Part shown: positions 8,416 through 13,677 of the stretch, piece by piece
Layout: every line of letters starts with the position of its first letter
Position numbering within the stretch: position 1 is the stretch's first letter
Origin: a virus
Strand: one strand, 5' to 3'
IMG/VR virus record: IMGVR_UViG_3300042691_013694
Location: 1-32,617 of that record
Length of the DNA stretch: 32,617 bases
The notes under the pieces: generated by a model
The model's input: the letters and a program-made list of their open reading frames with translations, nothing else
The model's database searches: none
Told to the model about the DNA's origin: nothing
Made by a program: the position numbers and the translations under genes

Positions 8416-8679
8416 ATGAAGATTGAATTAAATTTTGATTTATTGGATTTAGATGGTAATGCCATTCAAAATTCAAACGCAGGTAAAGTGGTTGCAAACG
8501 CATTAATTCAACAAGCAAAAGGTGATCCATTAAAATTTTGGGAATGGGCATTGTCATTAAATAAAGGAGAGTCATTAAATTTAGATTCTTCTGATTTTGA
8601 AATTTTTAGTTCATTTATTAAGGATAATGATTTTCCTATCATTGCTAAAGCACAAATCTTAAACGCATTAAAGAAATAA
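8416..8679 (+). CDS. Small hypothetical protein before lysis genes
   Basis: 87 residues, with no membrane segment and no cysteine. It starts KIELNFDLLDLDGNAI and continues with helical segments (AGKVVANALIQQA, FWEWALSLNKGESLNL). The layout looks like one small folded domain. The stop overlaps the next start (TAATG), so it is in the same operon as the membrane protein and endolysin. A tail or lysis-timing role cannot be decided from sequence. The start follows an A-run (aacaacaaaaaa). Confidence 0.6.
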   Translation: MKIELNFDLLDLDGNAIQNSNAGKVVANALIQQAKGDPLKFWEWALSLNKGESLNLDSSDFEIFSSFIKDNDFPIIAKAQILNALKK

Positions 8680-8984
8680 TGGATCATTGGAATGAAGTAA
8701 TCTTGCCTACATTAACTGCATTTTTTGCATCTGCAATTACATGGCTATTTGGTAGAAAAAAAGCACAAGTTGAAGTTGAAGCAGGTGAGATTACTAATGT
8801 CCAAGAGGCCATTAAAATTTGGCGAGAGATGGCAAACGACATGAAGCAAGAAGTTGCCGATCTAAAAATTAAGGTTGAAACCTTGACTACCGAAATTCAT
8901 AATTTACGAACTGAAAACATAGAGTTAAGAAGCAAACTTGATGAAGATAAGCCAAAAAGGACTCGAATTATTAAAAAAATATGA
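8679..8984 (+). CDS. Membrane-anchored coiled-coil protein, possible holin
   Basis: 101 residues. One hydrophobic segment near the N-terminus (about residues 7-24, VILPTLTAFFASAITWLF) is followed by a basic turn (GRKK). A long charged helix with heptad pattern runs to about residue 90, then a Lys/Arg-rich tail. It lies directly upstream of the endolysin and overlaps its start by 44 bases in another frame. A single-TM protein in this position is a candidate holin, antiholin or release factor for the lysozyme. The long coiled coil is unusual for a classical holin, so the lysis role is inferred from position. Confidence 0.62.
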   Translation: MDHWNEVILPTLTAFFASAITWLFGRKKAQVEVEAGEITNVQEAIKIWREMANDMKQEVADLKIKVETLTTEIHNLRTENIELRSKLDEDKPKRTRIIKKI

Positions 8985-9387
8985 GGGCATTAAATTAAAA
9001 CCTTATTTATGTCCTGCTGGCATTGCCACGATTTCAATAGGATGCACATACTATGAAGATGGCACAAAGGTAAGATTAACAGACCCAGAGATTAGCCAAG
9101 CAAGGGCAACAGAAATATTCTTAAATGTCCTAAAACATTATGAAGCATCTGTTGACTCATTTACAAGAGATGACATCAATCAAAATCAATTTGATGCTTT
9201 AGTTTCTTTTGCCTATAACGTAGGCACAGGTGCATTAAAAAAAAGCACCTTACTTAAGAAAGTTAATGCCGATCCCAATGACAAATTAATAGAAAGCCAA
9301 TTTTTGATTTGGAATAAAGTCAAAGGGGTTGAGGTCAAAGGCTTAACATTACGCAGACAAGCAGAATCCAAACTTTATTTCTCATGA
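8941..9387 (+). CDS. Endolysin, GH24 (T4-type) lysozyme
   Basis: 148 residues, the usual size of single-domain phage lysozymes that cut the MurNAc-GlcNAc bond of peptidoglycan. With the ATG at 8941 as start, the active-site region reads YEGIKLKPYLCPAGIATISIG. Glu15 is the catalytic acid, Cys24 stands where T4 lysozyme has Asp20, and Thr30 matches T4 Thr26. A second family motif is NQFDALVSFAYNVGTGAL (about residues 81-98), and LTLRRQAE near the end matches the usual RR.E terminus. There is no signal peptide, so export would need a holin. The TTG at 8938 is a less likely start. It overlaps the spanin gene by 4 bases (ATGA). Confidence 0.93.
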   Translation: MKISQKGLELLKKYEGIKLKPYLCPAGIATISIGCTYYEDGTKVRLTDPEISQARATEIFLNVLKHYEASVDSFTRDDINQNQFDALVSFAYNVGTGALKKSTLLKKVNADPNDKLIESQFLIWNKVKGVEVKGLTLRRQAESKLYFS

Positions 9388-9824
9388 ACAAATTAGCATT
9401 CTTATTTCTATTTTTTGGTATTATATCTTGTAAAACAAGCAAGGTAGAAACGCAAAAAACGATCATAAAAATAGATACTTTTAGAACGGAAAAGATAATT
9501 CGTATTTATGATTCAGTCAAAGACACTTTAATTATTGAAAATCCGTGCGATTCTTCGGGTATTCTGACACGATTTTATAGTAAGATATCCATTCCACAAG
9601 GTCGCATAATTATAAGGTCTTACAATGGCAATATTAAAGCCACAATAGATATTGATTCAATCAAGAATGTTTACGAAAAACAATATCAATCAAGACTTAA
9701 AGATAATCAACATTTGACCTTTGAGAGAATAGTTAGGGAAGTTATTCCAATGTGGGCAATAATTACAATAATAGTACAAGGTGTTTTGATTATGGTTTGG
9801 GTCTACTTTAAATTTATCTATTAA
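9384..9824 (+). CDS. Putative unimolecular spanin (lipoprotein with C-terminal TM)
   Basis: 146 residues. The N-terminus (MNKLAFLFLFFGIISC) is a lipoprotein signal peptide with Cys16 as the probable lipidated residue. The middle is a periplasmic domain of about 100 residues, with beta-like and helical stretches. A C-terminal membrane segment lies at about residues 122-143 (PMWAIITIIVQGVLIMVWVYF). An outer-membrane lipid anchor plus an inner-membrane helix in one chain is the layout of u-spanins such as phage T1 gp11, which fuse inner and outer membranes at the last step of lysis. The position directly after the endolysin supports this. The lipobox is looser than the E. coli consensus, as is common in Bacteroidetes. 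Confidence 0.78.
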   Translation: MNKLAFLFLFFGIISCKTSKVETQKTIIKIDTFRTEKIIRIYDSVKDTLIIENPCDSSGILTRFYSKISIPQGRIIIRSYNGNIKATIDIDSIKNVYEKQYQSRLKDNQHLTFERIVREVIPMWAIITIIVQGVLIMVWVYFKFIY

Positions 9825-10015
9825 TGGAAAATGAAACTATTATTGAGGTTGAATACAAAAGAAGCAAGGCAAATGATCTTCTTGATACAATGATGGATGT
9901 CATGGAAAACATACAATATGTTGATGATGCTGGCTTTGCATTACGAATGAAGATATTAAATAACATAGATTTTTTGGTCGATGTGTTAATGACAGAATAT
10001 GAACAAGGAAAATAA
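9824..10015 (+). CDS. Small acidic hypothetical protein
   Basis: 63 residues, acidic and helical (DLLDTMMDVMENIQYVDDAGFALRMKILNNIDFLVDVLM), with no membrane segment or cysteine. Its start overlaps the spanin stop (TAATG) and its end overlaps the phosphoesterase start by 17 bases, so it is translated as part of the same message. Function not recognised. Confidence 0.6.
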   Translation: MENETIIEVEYKRSKANDLLDTMMDVMENIQYVDDAGFALRMKILNNIDFLVDVLMTEYEQGK

Positions 10016-10991
10016 AATCACTAAAATTCGTGAACATTTTTTTTCAATCAATTTATCTAAAATCGATTTTTATAATTCTTTTTATGAAATGTATGGGTTT
10101 CAAAGACCTGATTCATTAAGAAAATTTATGATTCAAAATAATATATCTTCAAAGGATAGATCAAGTCAAGAAGCAAATAAAATTATTCCGCCAGTAGTTG
10201 TTAATTATAATCTTGAAACTTTAGACAATTTTGGAATAGAAGCGAGTTTAGGAGAAGAATATACATCGGCTAAATTACCAAGTCATTTAAAAAAGATTGG
10301 TATTATGTCTGATATACATTTTCCATACCATGATTTAGCAGCACTTACTTGTGCAATTAAACATTTAAAGGACCAGAAGATTGATTGTCTTTATCTCTTA
10401 GGCGATATTTTTGATTTTTATGCAATAAGCAGACATGAAAAAGATCCCGACAAAAGGGATTTTAAAAGAGAAGTAGAAATGAATAGGGAATTTCTGCAAA
10501 GATTAAGAGATATATTTAGGGACATTCCTATTTATTACAAATTAGGAAACCATGAGAATAGATACGCAAGAGCATTAAATAACGATGCAGAAGAATTTGC
10601 TCAATTACATGATCTTCAGTTTGATATATTCTTCAGGTTAGATAAGTTAAGTATTATAGTAATAGATGAATGGCGAGGTATGGAGATGGGAGATCTATTA
10701 GTATTGCATGGACATGAGTTATATGGTGGCGGTGGAGTTAATCCAAGTCAAAATTTATTTAACAAGACTATTTGTAATACTTTAATTGGTCACGTTCATA
10801 GGACTAGCAATACGCAAAAGAAAACAGGCTTTAAAGAATTTATTAATACTTATTCAATAGGATGCTTAACATTATTAAGTCCAAAGTATATGCCATTCTC
10901 AATGCACAATCATGGATTTGCAATTGTTGAAATAGATAATGGAAAAACTAAAGTTAAAAATATTCAAATAAAAGACGGAAAAATTGTTTAA
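9999..10991 (+). CDS. Calcineurin-like metallophosphoesterase
   Basis: 330 residues. An N-terminal part of about 95 residues resembles a small helical DNA-binding or targeting domain (FYNSFYEMYGFQRPDSLRKFM). The metallophosphoesterase core has all the usual metal-binding motifs in order: SDIHFP (Asp105, His107), LGDIFDF (Asp136), GNHEN (Asn184, His185), LHGHE (about 238-242) and GHVHR near residue 260. Enzymes of this fold use two metal ions to cut phosphomonoesters or phosphodiesters, including DNA ends and cyclic nucleotides. The substrate here is not evident. It is the last gene before the 11036 terminator, in the lysis operon rather than with the replication genes. Confidence 0.88.
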   Translation: MNKENKITKIREHFFSINLSKIDFYNSFYEMYGFQRPDSLRKFMIQNNISSKDRSSQEANKIIPPVVVNYNLETLDNFGIEASLGEEYTSAKLPSHLKKIGIMSDIHFPYHDLAALTCAIKHLKDQKIDCLYLLGDIFDFYAISRHEKDPDKRDFKREVEMNREFLQRLRDIFRDIPIYYKLGNHENRYARALNNDAEEFAQLHDLQFDIFFRLDKLSIIVIDEWRGMEMGDLLVLHGHELYGGGGVNPSQNLFNKTICNTLIGHVHRTSNTQKKTGFKEFINTYSIGCLTLLSPKYMPFSMHNHGFAIVEIDNGKTKVKNIQIKDGKIV

Positions 10992-11035
10992 GTTTGTACT
11001 TTCATAGTTAAATGGTTTAAGGGTTAATTATAATT

Positions 11036-11066
11036 TCCCTACTGATTTTATTGGTAGGGATTTTTT
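11036..11066 (+). terminator. Rho-independent terminator ending late operon
   Basis: TCCCTAC (11036-11042) pairs perfectly with GTAGGGA (11054-11060) around an 11-base loop, followed by six T. It lies 45 bases after the phosphoesterase stop and separates the late/lysis block from the early block. Confidence 0.9.
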
Positions 11067-11125
11067 ATGATCAATAAATAATTAAATAATTTTATATAAA
11101 GTTTTTTTATTTAAAATATTAGTTT

Positions 11126-11133
11126 TATATTTG
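11126..11133 (+). promoter_or_regulatory. Early promoter, Bacteroidetes -7 box TATATTTG
   Basis: TATATTTG is an exact match to the Bacteroidetes -7 consensus TAnnTTTG. It lies in the gap between the 11036 terminator and the first gene of the early block (ATG at 11173). No clean TTTG -33 box is seen at the usual distance, only a T-run at 11102-11108. Predicted transcription start is near 11140, giving a leader of about 30 bases that is A-rich. It probably drives the block from 11173 onward using host sigma factor. Confidence 0.75.
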
Positions 11134-11172
11134 TACAACAAAAACAAATAATAAACTTAAACCAATAAAAAA

Positions 11173-11550
11173 ATGACAACTGACTTTAAATTAAAAGGAA
11201 AAATTACGGTAGCAATGCAATCTTATATATTAGATGGTGTATGGATACCTGATGTTTGTGGAATGATTAGAGATTTTAAAGAGCAATTAAATTCTCATTT
11301 AAAAATATCGAATGAAGTTATTATGACTTTAAAAACTAAAATTGAAGATTGTGATTTTCCAATAGATAATAAATATGAATTAGATAAATCTAAAAGGATA
11401 AGTGTAAATTATATTGAATATCCCGATTTAGCTTATCATAGATTAAATAGTAGGTCAATGACAAAAACATTTATTCACAAACTTAATTTAGAATTAAGAA
11501 ATTTTAAAATGCAAATTAGAATTGAAGAATTTATTTTTACTATAGTTTAA
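11173..11550 (+). CDS. First gene of early block, hypothetical
   Basis: 125 residues, basic and Lys/Ile-rich, with mixed helix/strand pattern and no membrane segment. Phrases such as AMQSYILDGVWIPDVCGMIRDFKEQL and RISVNYIEYPDLAYHRLNSRSM do not match a family I know. As the first gene behind a strong consensus promoter it is likely expressed immediately after infection, where phages often place host-takeover or anti-defence proteins. That is inference from position only. It is followed by a GC-rich hairpin at 11562. Confidence 0.65.
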   Translation: MTTDFKLKGKITVAMQSYILDGVWIPDVCGMIRDFKEQLNSHLKISNEVIMTLKTKIEDCDFPIDNKYELDKSKRISVNYIEYPDLAYHRLNSRSMTKTFIHKLNLELRNFKMQIRIEEFIFTIV

Positions 11551-11561
11551 ATAAAACCCGA

Positions 11562-11581
11562 GCCGGAGCGGATTCTTCGGC
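11562..11581 (+). promoter_or_regulatory. GC-rich hairpin after first early gene
   Basis: GCCGGAG (11562-11568) pairs with CTTCGGC (11575-11581), seven pairs with one G-T and a 6-base loop. It stands out as the most GC-rich spot in an AT-rich region. What follows (aacttttaaac) is a weak T tract, so it may be a leaky terminator, an mRNA processing or stabilising hairpin, or a structured leader for the gene at 11603. Confidence 0.55.
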
Positions 11582-11602
11582 AACTTTTAAACTAACAATC
11601 AA

Positions 11603-11743
11603 ATGAAAAAAATCATTAAATTTTTTAAAGAATTTTACCAAGAAGATCCTGAAGGATTATTTGGTAGCATTGCAATCTTTATTTTTAGTTACATTCTTTA
11701 TTGTCACATCATCCCAATAATCACAGGCCATGCAAACTATTAA
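11603..11743 (+). CDS. Small membrane peptide, 46 aa
   Basis: ATG after an A-rich tract (caatcaa) opens a 46-codon frame. It has a basic/acidic amphipathic N-terminus (KKIIKFFKEFYQEDPEG) and one hydrophobic segment at about residues 19-41 (FGSIAIFIFSYILYCHIIPI). It overlaps the next ORF by 14 bases. The TM prediction and tight packing support a real gene. Function unknown; early single-TM peptides in phages often act on host membrane or exclusion systems, but nothing here shows that. Confidence 0.58.
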   Translation: MKKIIKFFKEFYQEDPEGLFGSIAIFIFSYILYCHIIPIITGHANY

Positions 11744-11876
11744 AGTTAAATTTAAGGATGATGCTGGGTATTATTTTTATACCTTTTCGTATGAAGATAT
11801 CGATGACCTTTGGAGAAAAATTGCCAAAGAGGAAAGAGTTTACAAATCAAAATTCGTAGAAATAAATCAAGACTAA
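11730..11876 (+). CDS. Small hypothetical protein, 48 aa
   Basis: A 48-codon frame starting inside the end of the membrane peptide gene and ending 1 base before the ERF start. The product begins MQTIKVKFKDDAGYYFYTF, then has a charged helix (YEDIDDLWRKIAKEERVYKSKF). It looks like a small alpha/beta fold. The snug fit between neighbours supports coding. No family recognised. Confidence 0.58.
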   Translation: MQTIKVKFKDDAGYYFYTFSYEDIDDLWRKIAKEERVYKSKFVEINQD

Positions 11877-11877
11877 A

Positions 11878-12423
11878 ATGAAAAACCTAATTAAATCATT
11901 ATCCAATTTTCAGAATGAATGTCCAGTCATTCATAAAGACACGAAAGGTCATAACTACACTTATGCAGATTTGACTCAAATTCATTCAATTATCAATCCT
12001 ATTTTAAGAAAACACGGATTGTGTATCGTTCAACCTTTAGACAACGAAGGGATTAAGACTATTTTATTTCATGTCGAATCTGGAGAATCATTGGAATCGT
12101 TTACAACAATACCTAAAATTAAATTAGGAATTATGAATGAATATCAATCCTTTGGTTCTGGAGTTACTTATTATCGCAGATACGCATTAGCATCAATGCT
12201 TGGTTTAATTACCGATAAAGATTTAGATGCTTGTGGTGTACAGGTAGAGTCTAAATCAATACCTAATACTTTGCCTTTAGCAGGTTGGAAAATTATGGTT
12301 GATGGATGTCAATCAATAGACCAATTAAATGCTTTATATGCAGAGAAATCTGAATTTATTAATAACAACAAAGATATTATATCATTATTTTCAACTAAAA
12401 AATTAAGTTTTATCGTTAAATAA
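11878..12423 (+). CDS. ERF-family single-strand DNA annealing protein
   Basis: 181 residues. The core carries the ERF superfamily signature: an N-terminal helix plus HNYTYADLTQIHSIINPILRKHGL (about residues 25-48), then SFGSGVTYYRRYALASMLGL (about 91-110) and an acidic turn (DKDLDACG). ERF proteins bind ssDNA ends and anneal complementary strands in phage recombination, as in phage P22. The next gene encodes a small SSB-like protein, and a VRR-NUC nuclease lies at 19151, so a recombination set is present although no exonuclease is adjacent. The length is close to the family core, without the long C-terminal extension of P22 Erf. Confidence 0.9.
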   Translation: MKNLIKSLSNFQNECPVIHKDTKGHNYTYADLTQIHSIINPILRKHGLCIVQPLDNEGIKTILFHVESGESLESFTTIPKIKLGIMNEYQSFGSGVTYYRRYALASMLGLITDKDLDACGVQVESKSIPNTLPLAGWKIMVDGCQSIDQLNALYAEKSEFINNNKDIISLFSTKKLSFIVK

Positions 12424-12429
12424 ATAAAA

Positions 12430-12654
12430 ATGGAAAAGCCAGAAAAAGTATTCGCAAAAGGTTTCATCTTTAAAAGAAATGAAAATGCACCAACATTTGT
12501 TATTGGGAATTTATCCCTTAACGCAAAAGATGCCGCAGAGTTTATTGCAGCAAACTCAAAGAATGGTTGGGTTAATTTAAAGATTAATCAGGCTCAAAAT
12601 GGTAAGTACTATGTTGAACTTGATACATGGGAGAAAAAAGATTTACCTTTTTAG
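12430..12654 (+). CDS. Small SSB-like protein with DLPF tail
   Basis: 74 residues, directly after the ERF gene. A beta-rich body (KGFIFKRNENAPTFVIGNLSLNA, then GWVNLKINQAQNGKYYVELDTW) is followed by the last residues KKDLPF. Bacterial ssDNA-binding proteins end in an acidic tip with the consensus DDDLPF, which docks partner proteins, so this terminus suggests an ssDNA-binding or SSB-mimicking role. The protein is shorter than a full OB-fold SSB of about 110 or more residues. I recognise similar small proteins in many phages, but biochemical proof is not known to me. Confidence 0.72.
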   Translation: MEKPEKVFAKGFIFKRNENAPTFVIGNLSLNAKDAAEFIAANSKNGWVNLKINQAQNGKYYVELDTWEKKDLPF

Positions 12655-12656
12655 AT

Positions 12657-12848
12657 ATGGAAAAGATAACATACTTGTTTCATTGGATTGATTTATTAGA
12701 CAATTCAAGATTTAGAGAAAGGAAAGAATTTACTCAAGATGAAATTCAGCCTTACATTAAAAGAATGAGTGGTTGGAATAGGCTTGAGGAATGTACGGAA
12801 GATTTAATTATCACCGAAGAAATGGAATTTGAACTTAACAAAAATTAA
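12657..12848 (+). CDS. Small hypothetical protein, 63 aa
   Basis: Charged, helical 63-residue protein (MEKITYLFHWIDLLDNSRFRERKEF and acidic C-terminus). I chose the ATG at 12657, two bases after the upstream stop; the in-frame ATG at 12627 would lie inside the end of the SSB-like gene. Aromatic and acidic residues dominate; no motif recognised. It is part of the replication operon by spacing. Confidence 0.6.
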   Translation: MEKITYLFHWIDLLDNSRFRERKEFTQDEIQPYIKRMSGWNRLEECTEDLIITEEMEFELNKN

Positions 12849-12849
12849 A

Positions 12850-13098
12850 ATGAAGAAATTTAGAAAAATGGATTCCTACAAAATTGTAGCAGAGAATTTA
12901 AAGAAAAAGGGAATTGTTCCTTTTTCTGCGCGCGAGTACACAGTTGAAAATATTACTGGTATCATCAACAAGTACGAAAAGAGTGATGATAAATATTTCC
13001 CTTTACATCAAGAGCATGTCATTCGGGAATGGGTATCAGTTACAAGGGATTTAATTAAAAAATACGATGAATCAAGGGAAGCAATCACGTTCGAATAA
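12850..13098 (+). CDS. Hypothetical protein, 82 aa
   Basis: 82 residues, basic N-terminus (MKKFRKMDSYKIVAENLKKKGI) and helical body (EHVIREWVSVTRDLIKKYDESREAI). The ATG at 12850, one base after the upstream stop and behind an A-rich tract, is preferred over the in-frame ATG at 12829. The charge pattern would fit nucleic acid binding, but no known domain is visible. Confidence 0.6.
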   Translation: MKKFRKMDSYKIVAENLKKKGIVPFSAREYTVENITGIINKYEKSDDKYFPLHQEHVIREWVSVTRDLIKKYDESREAITFE

Positions 13099-13198
13099 CA
13101 CCTCTGAATTTCTGACTTTTATCGGAATTGTCGGAATTATATCTTGTTGGATCTGGGCAATAGTTGTTAATATAATTATTAAACTTTATAATTTATGA
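13067..13198 (+). CDS. Small membrane peptide, 43 aa
   Basis: 43 codons starting inside the 3' end of the previous gene. A polar, basic N-terminus (NQGKQSRSNNTSEF) is followed by one long hydrophobic segment (about residues 16-38, LTFIGIVGIISCWIWAIVVNIII). It ends 4 bases into the next ORF (ATGA-type overlap). A clean TM segment in a short overlapping frame argues for a real peptide; function unknown. Confidence 0.5.
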   Translation: MNQGKQSRSNNTSEFLTFIGIVGIISCWIWAIVVNIIIKLYNL

Positions 13199-13326
13199 AA
13201 AAATTATCATACAATGAATGGCATATTTATTTAGCAAAAGAATTAGAAAAAGATTACGTAAAACTAAATTTAATCCCTAAACAAAAAAAAAATGAAAACA
13301 AGTTTCAAACAGTATCATCAAGATAA
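13195..13326 (+). CDS. Small hypothetical protein, 43 aa
   Basis: 43 codons overlapping the membrane peptide by 4 bases and the next gene by 35 bases. Charged helix (YNEWHIYLAKELEKDYVKLNLIP) with a basic, Asn/Gln-rich tail encoded across an A-run. It could be a genuine peptide or only the translational lead-in to the gene at 13292. No family recognised. Confidence 0.42.
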   Translation: MKKLSYNEWHIYLAKELEKDYVKLNLIPKQKKNENKFQTVSSR

Positions 13327-13558
13327 TCCGCAGATCTATCAAGAATTTAAAAAATTAGCATTTCAGTTAATAAATCGTGGATATATAAGATTAGGATCTA
13401 AACAAATATTTGAAGTAATTAGATGGCAAACAATGGTATCTGGTAATGATAGATTTAAAATAAATAATAACTACACTAGCGATTACGCTAGATTGTTTGA
13501 AAATGATCACCCAATTTATTCTGGTTATTTTTCAAAAAGATTGTGCAAGTTGACATAA
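13292..13558 (+). CDS. Conserved phage hypothetical protein
   Basis: 88 residues: FKQYHQDNPQIYQEFKKLAF, then IFEVIRWQTMVSGNDRFKINNNYTSDYARLFENDHPIYSGYF. The block with FE.IRW ... FKINNNYTS.YARLF is one I recognise in many temperate and lytic phages of diverse bacteria, usually next to replication or recombination genes. Its function is not established. It is helical with conserved Trp, Asn and Tyr positions, so it could bind nucleic acid or a replication partner. It is the last gene before the small RNA at 13579, whose promoter overlaps its 3' end. Confidence 0.72.
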   Translation: MKTSFKQYHQDNPQIYQEFKKLAFQLINRGYIRLGSKQIFEVIRWQTMVSGNDRFKINNNYTSDYARLFENDHPIYSGYFSKRLCKLT

Positions 13559-13572
13559 AATAGTTATATTTG
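13541..13572 (+). promoter_or_regulatory. Promoter of the small RNA (-33 TTG, -7 TATATTTG)
   Basis: TATATTTG at 13565-13572 matches the Bacteroidetes -7 consensus exactly. A TTG at 13541-13543 lies 21 bases upstream, in the normal range for the -33 element, and a second TTG is at 13550. It overlaps the end of the preceding gene. Predicted start of transcription is near 13579, exactly where the structured RNA begins. Confidence 0.78.
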
Positions 13573-13578
13573 TGATAT

Positions 13579-13670
13579 AATTAACCAAGAGGGTCGGAGT
13601 TCTTGGGTAATTTAATAGGTTAAATAACCAAAGCCAGTTTTGCACTCCGACGCAGACTGGCTTTTTTATT
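13579..13670 (+). ncRNA. Predicted kissing-loop small RNA or leader
   Basis: Hairpin 1 pairs 13579-13590 with 13601-13612, twelve positions with one A-G mismatch, and has loop GGGTCGGAGT (13591-13600). Hairpin 2 pairs 13630-13638 (AAAGCCAGT) with 13656-13664 (ACTGGCTTT), with inner pairs closing a loop ACTCCGAC (13644-13651), and ends in a T-run. The loop sequences GTCGGAGT and ACTCCGAC are perfect complements over 8 bases, so the loops can kiss or form a long-range pseudoknot. A consensus promoter lies immediately upstream and the second hairpin is a terminator, so a free RNA of about 90 bases is predicted. Alternatively it is a structured leader of the gene at 13678. Confidence 0.72.
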
Positions 13671-13671
13671 T
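13630..13671 (+). terminator. Terminator hairpin of the small RNA
   Basis: Nine perfect pairs (13630-13638 with 13656-13664) followed by a T-rich tail (ttttttattttt overall). The loop contains ACTCCGAC, which can pair with hairpin 1. If loop pairing or a ligand alters this stem, it would act as an attenuator of the replisome organiser gene starting at 13678. Confidence 0.8.
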
Positions 13672-13677
13672 TTAAAA

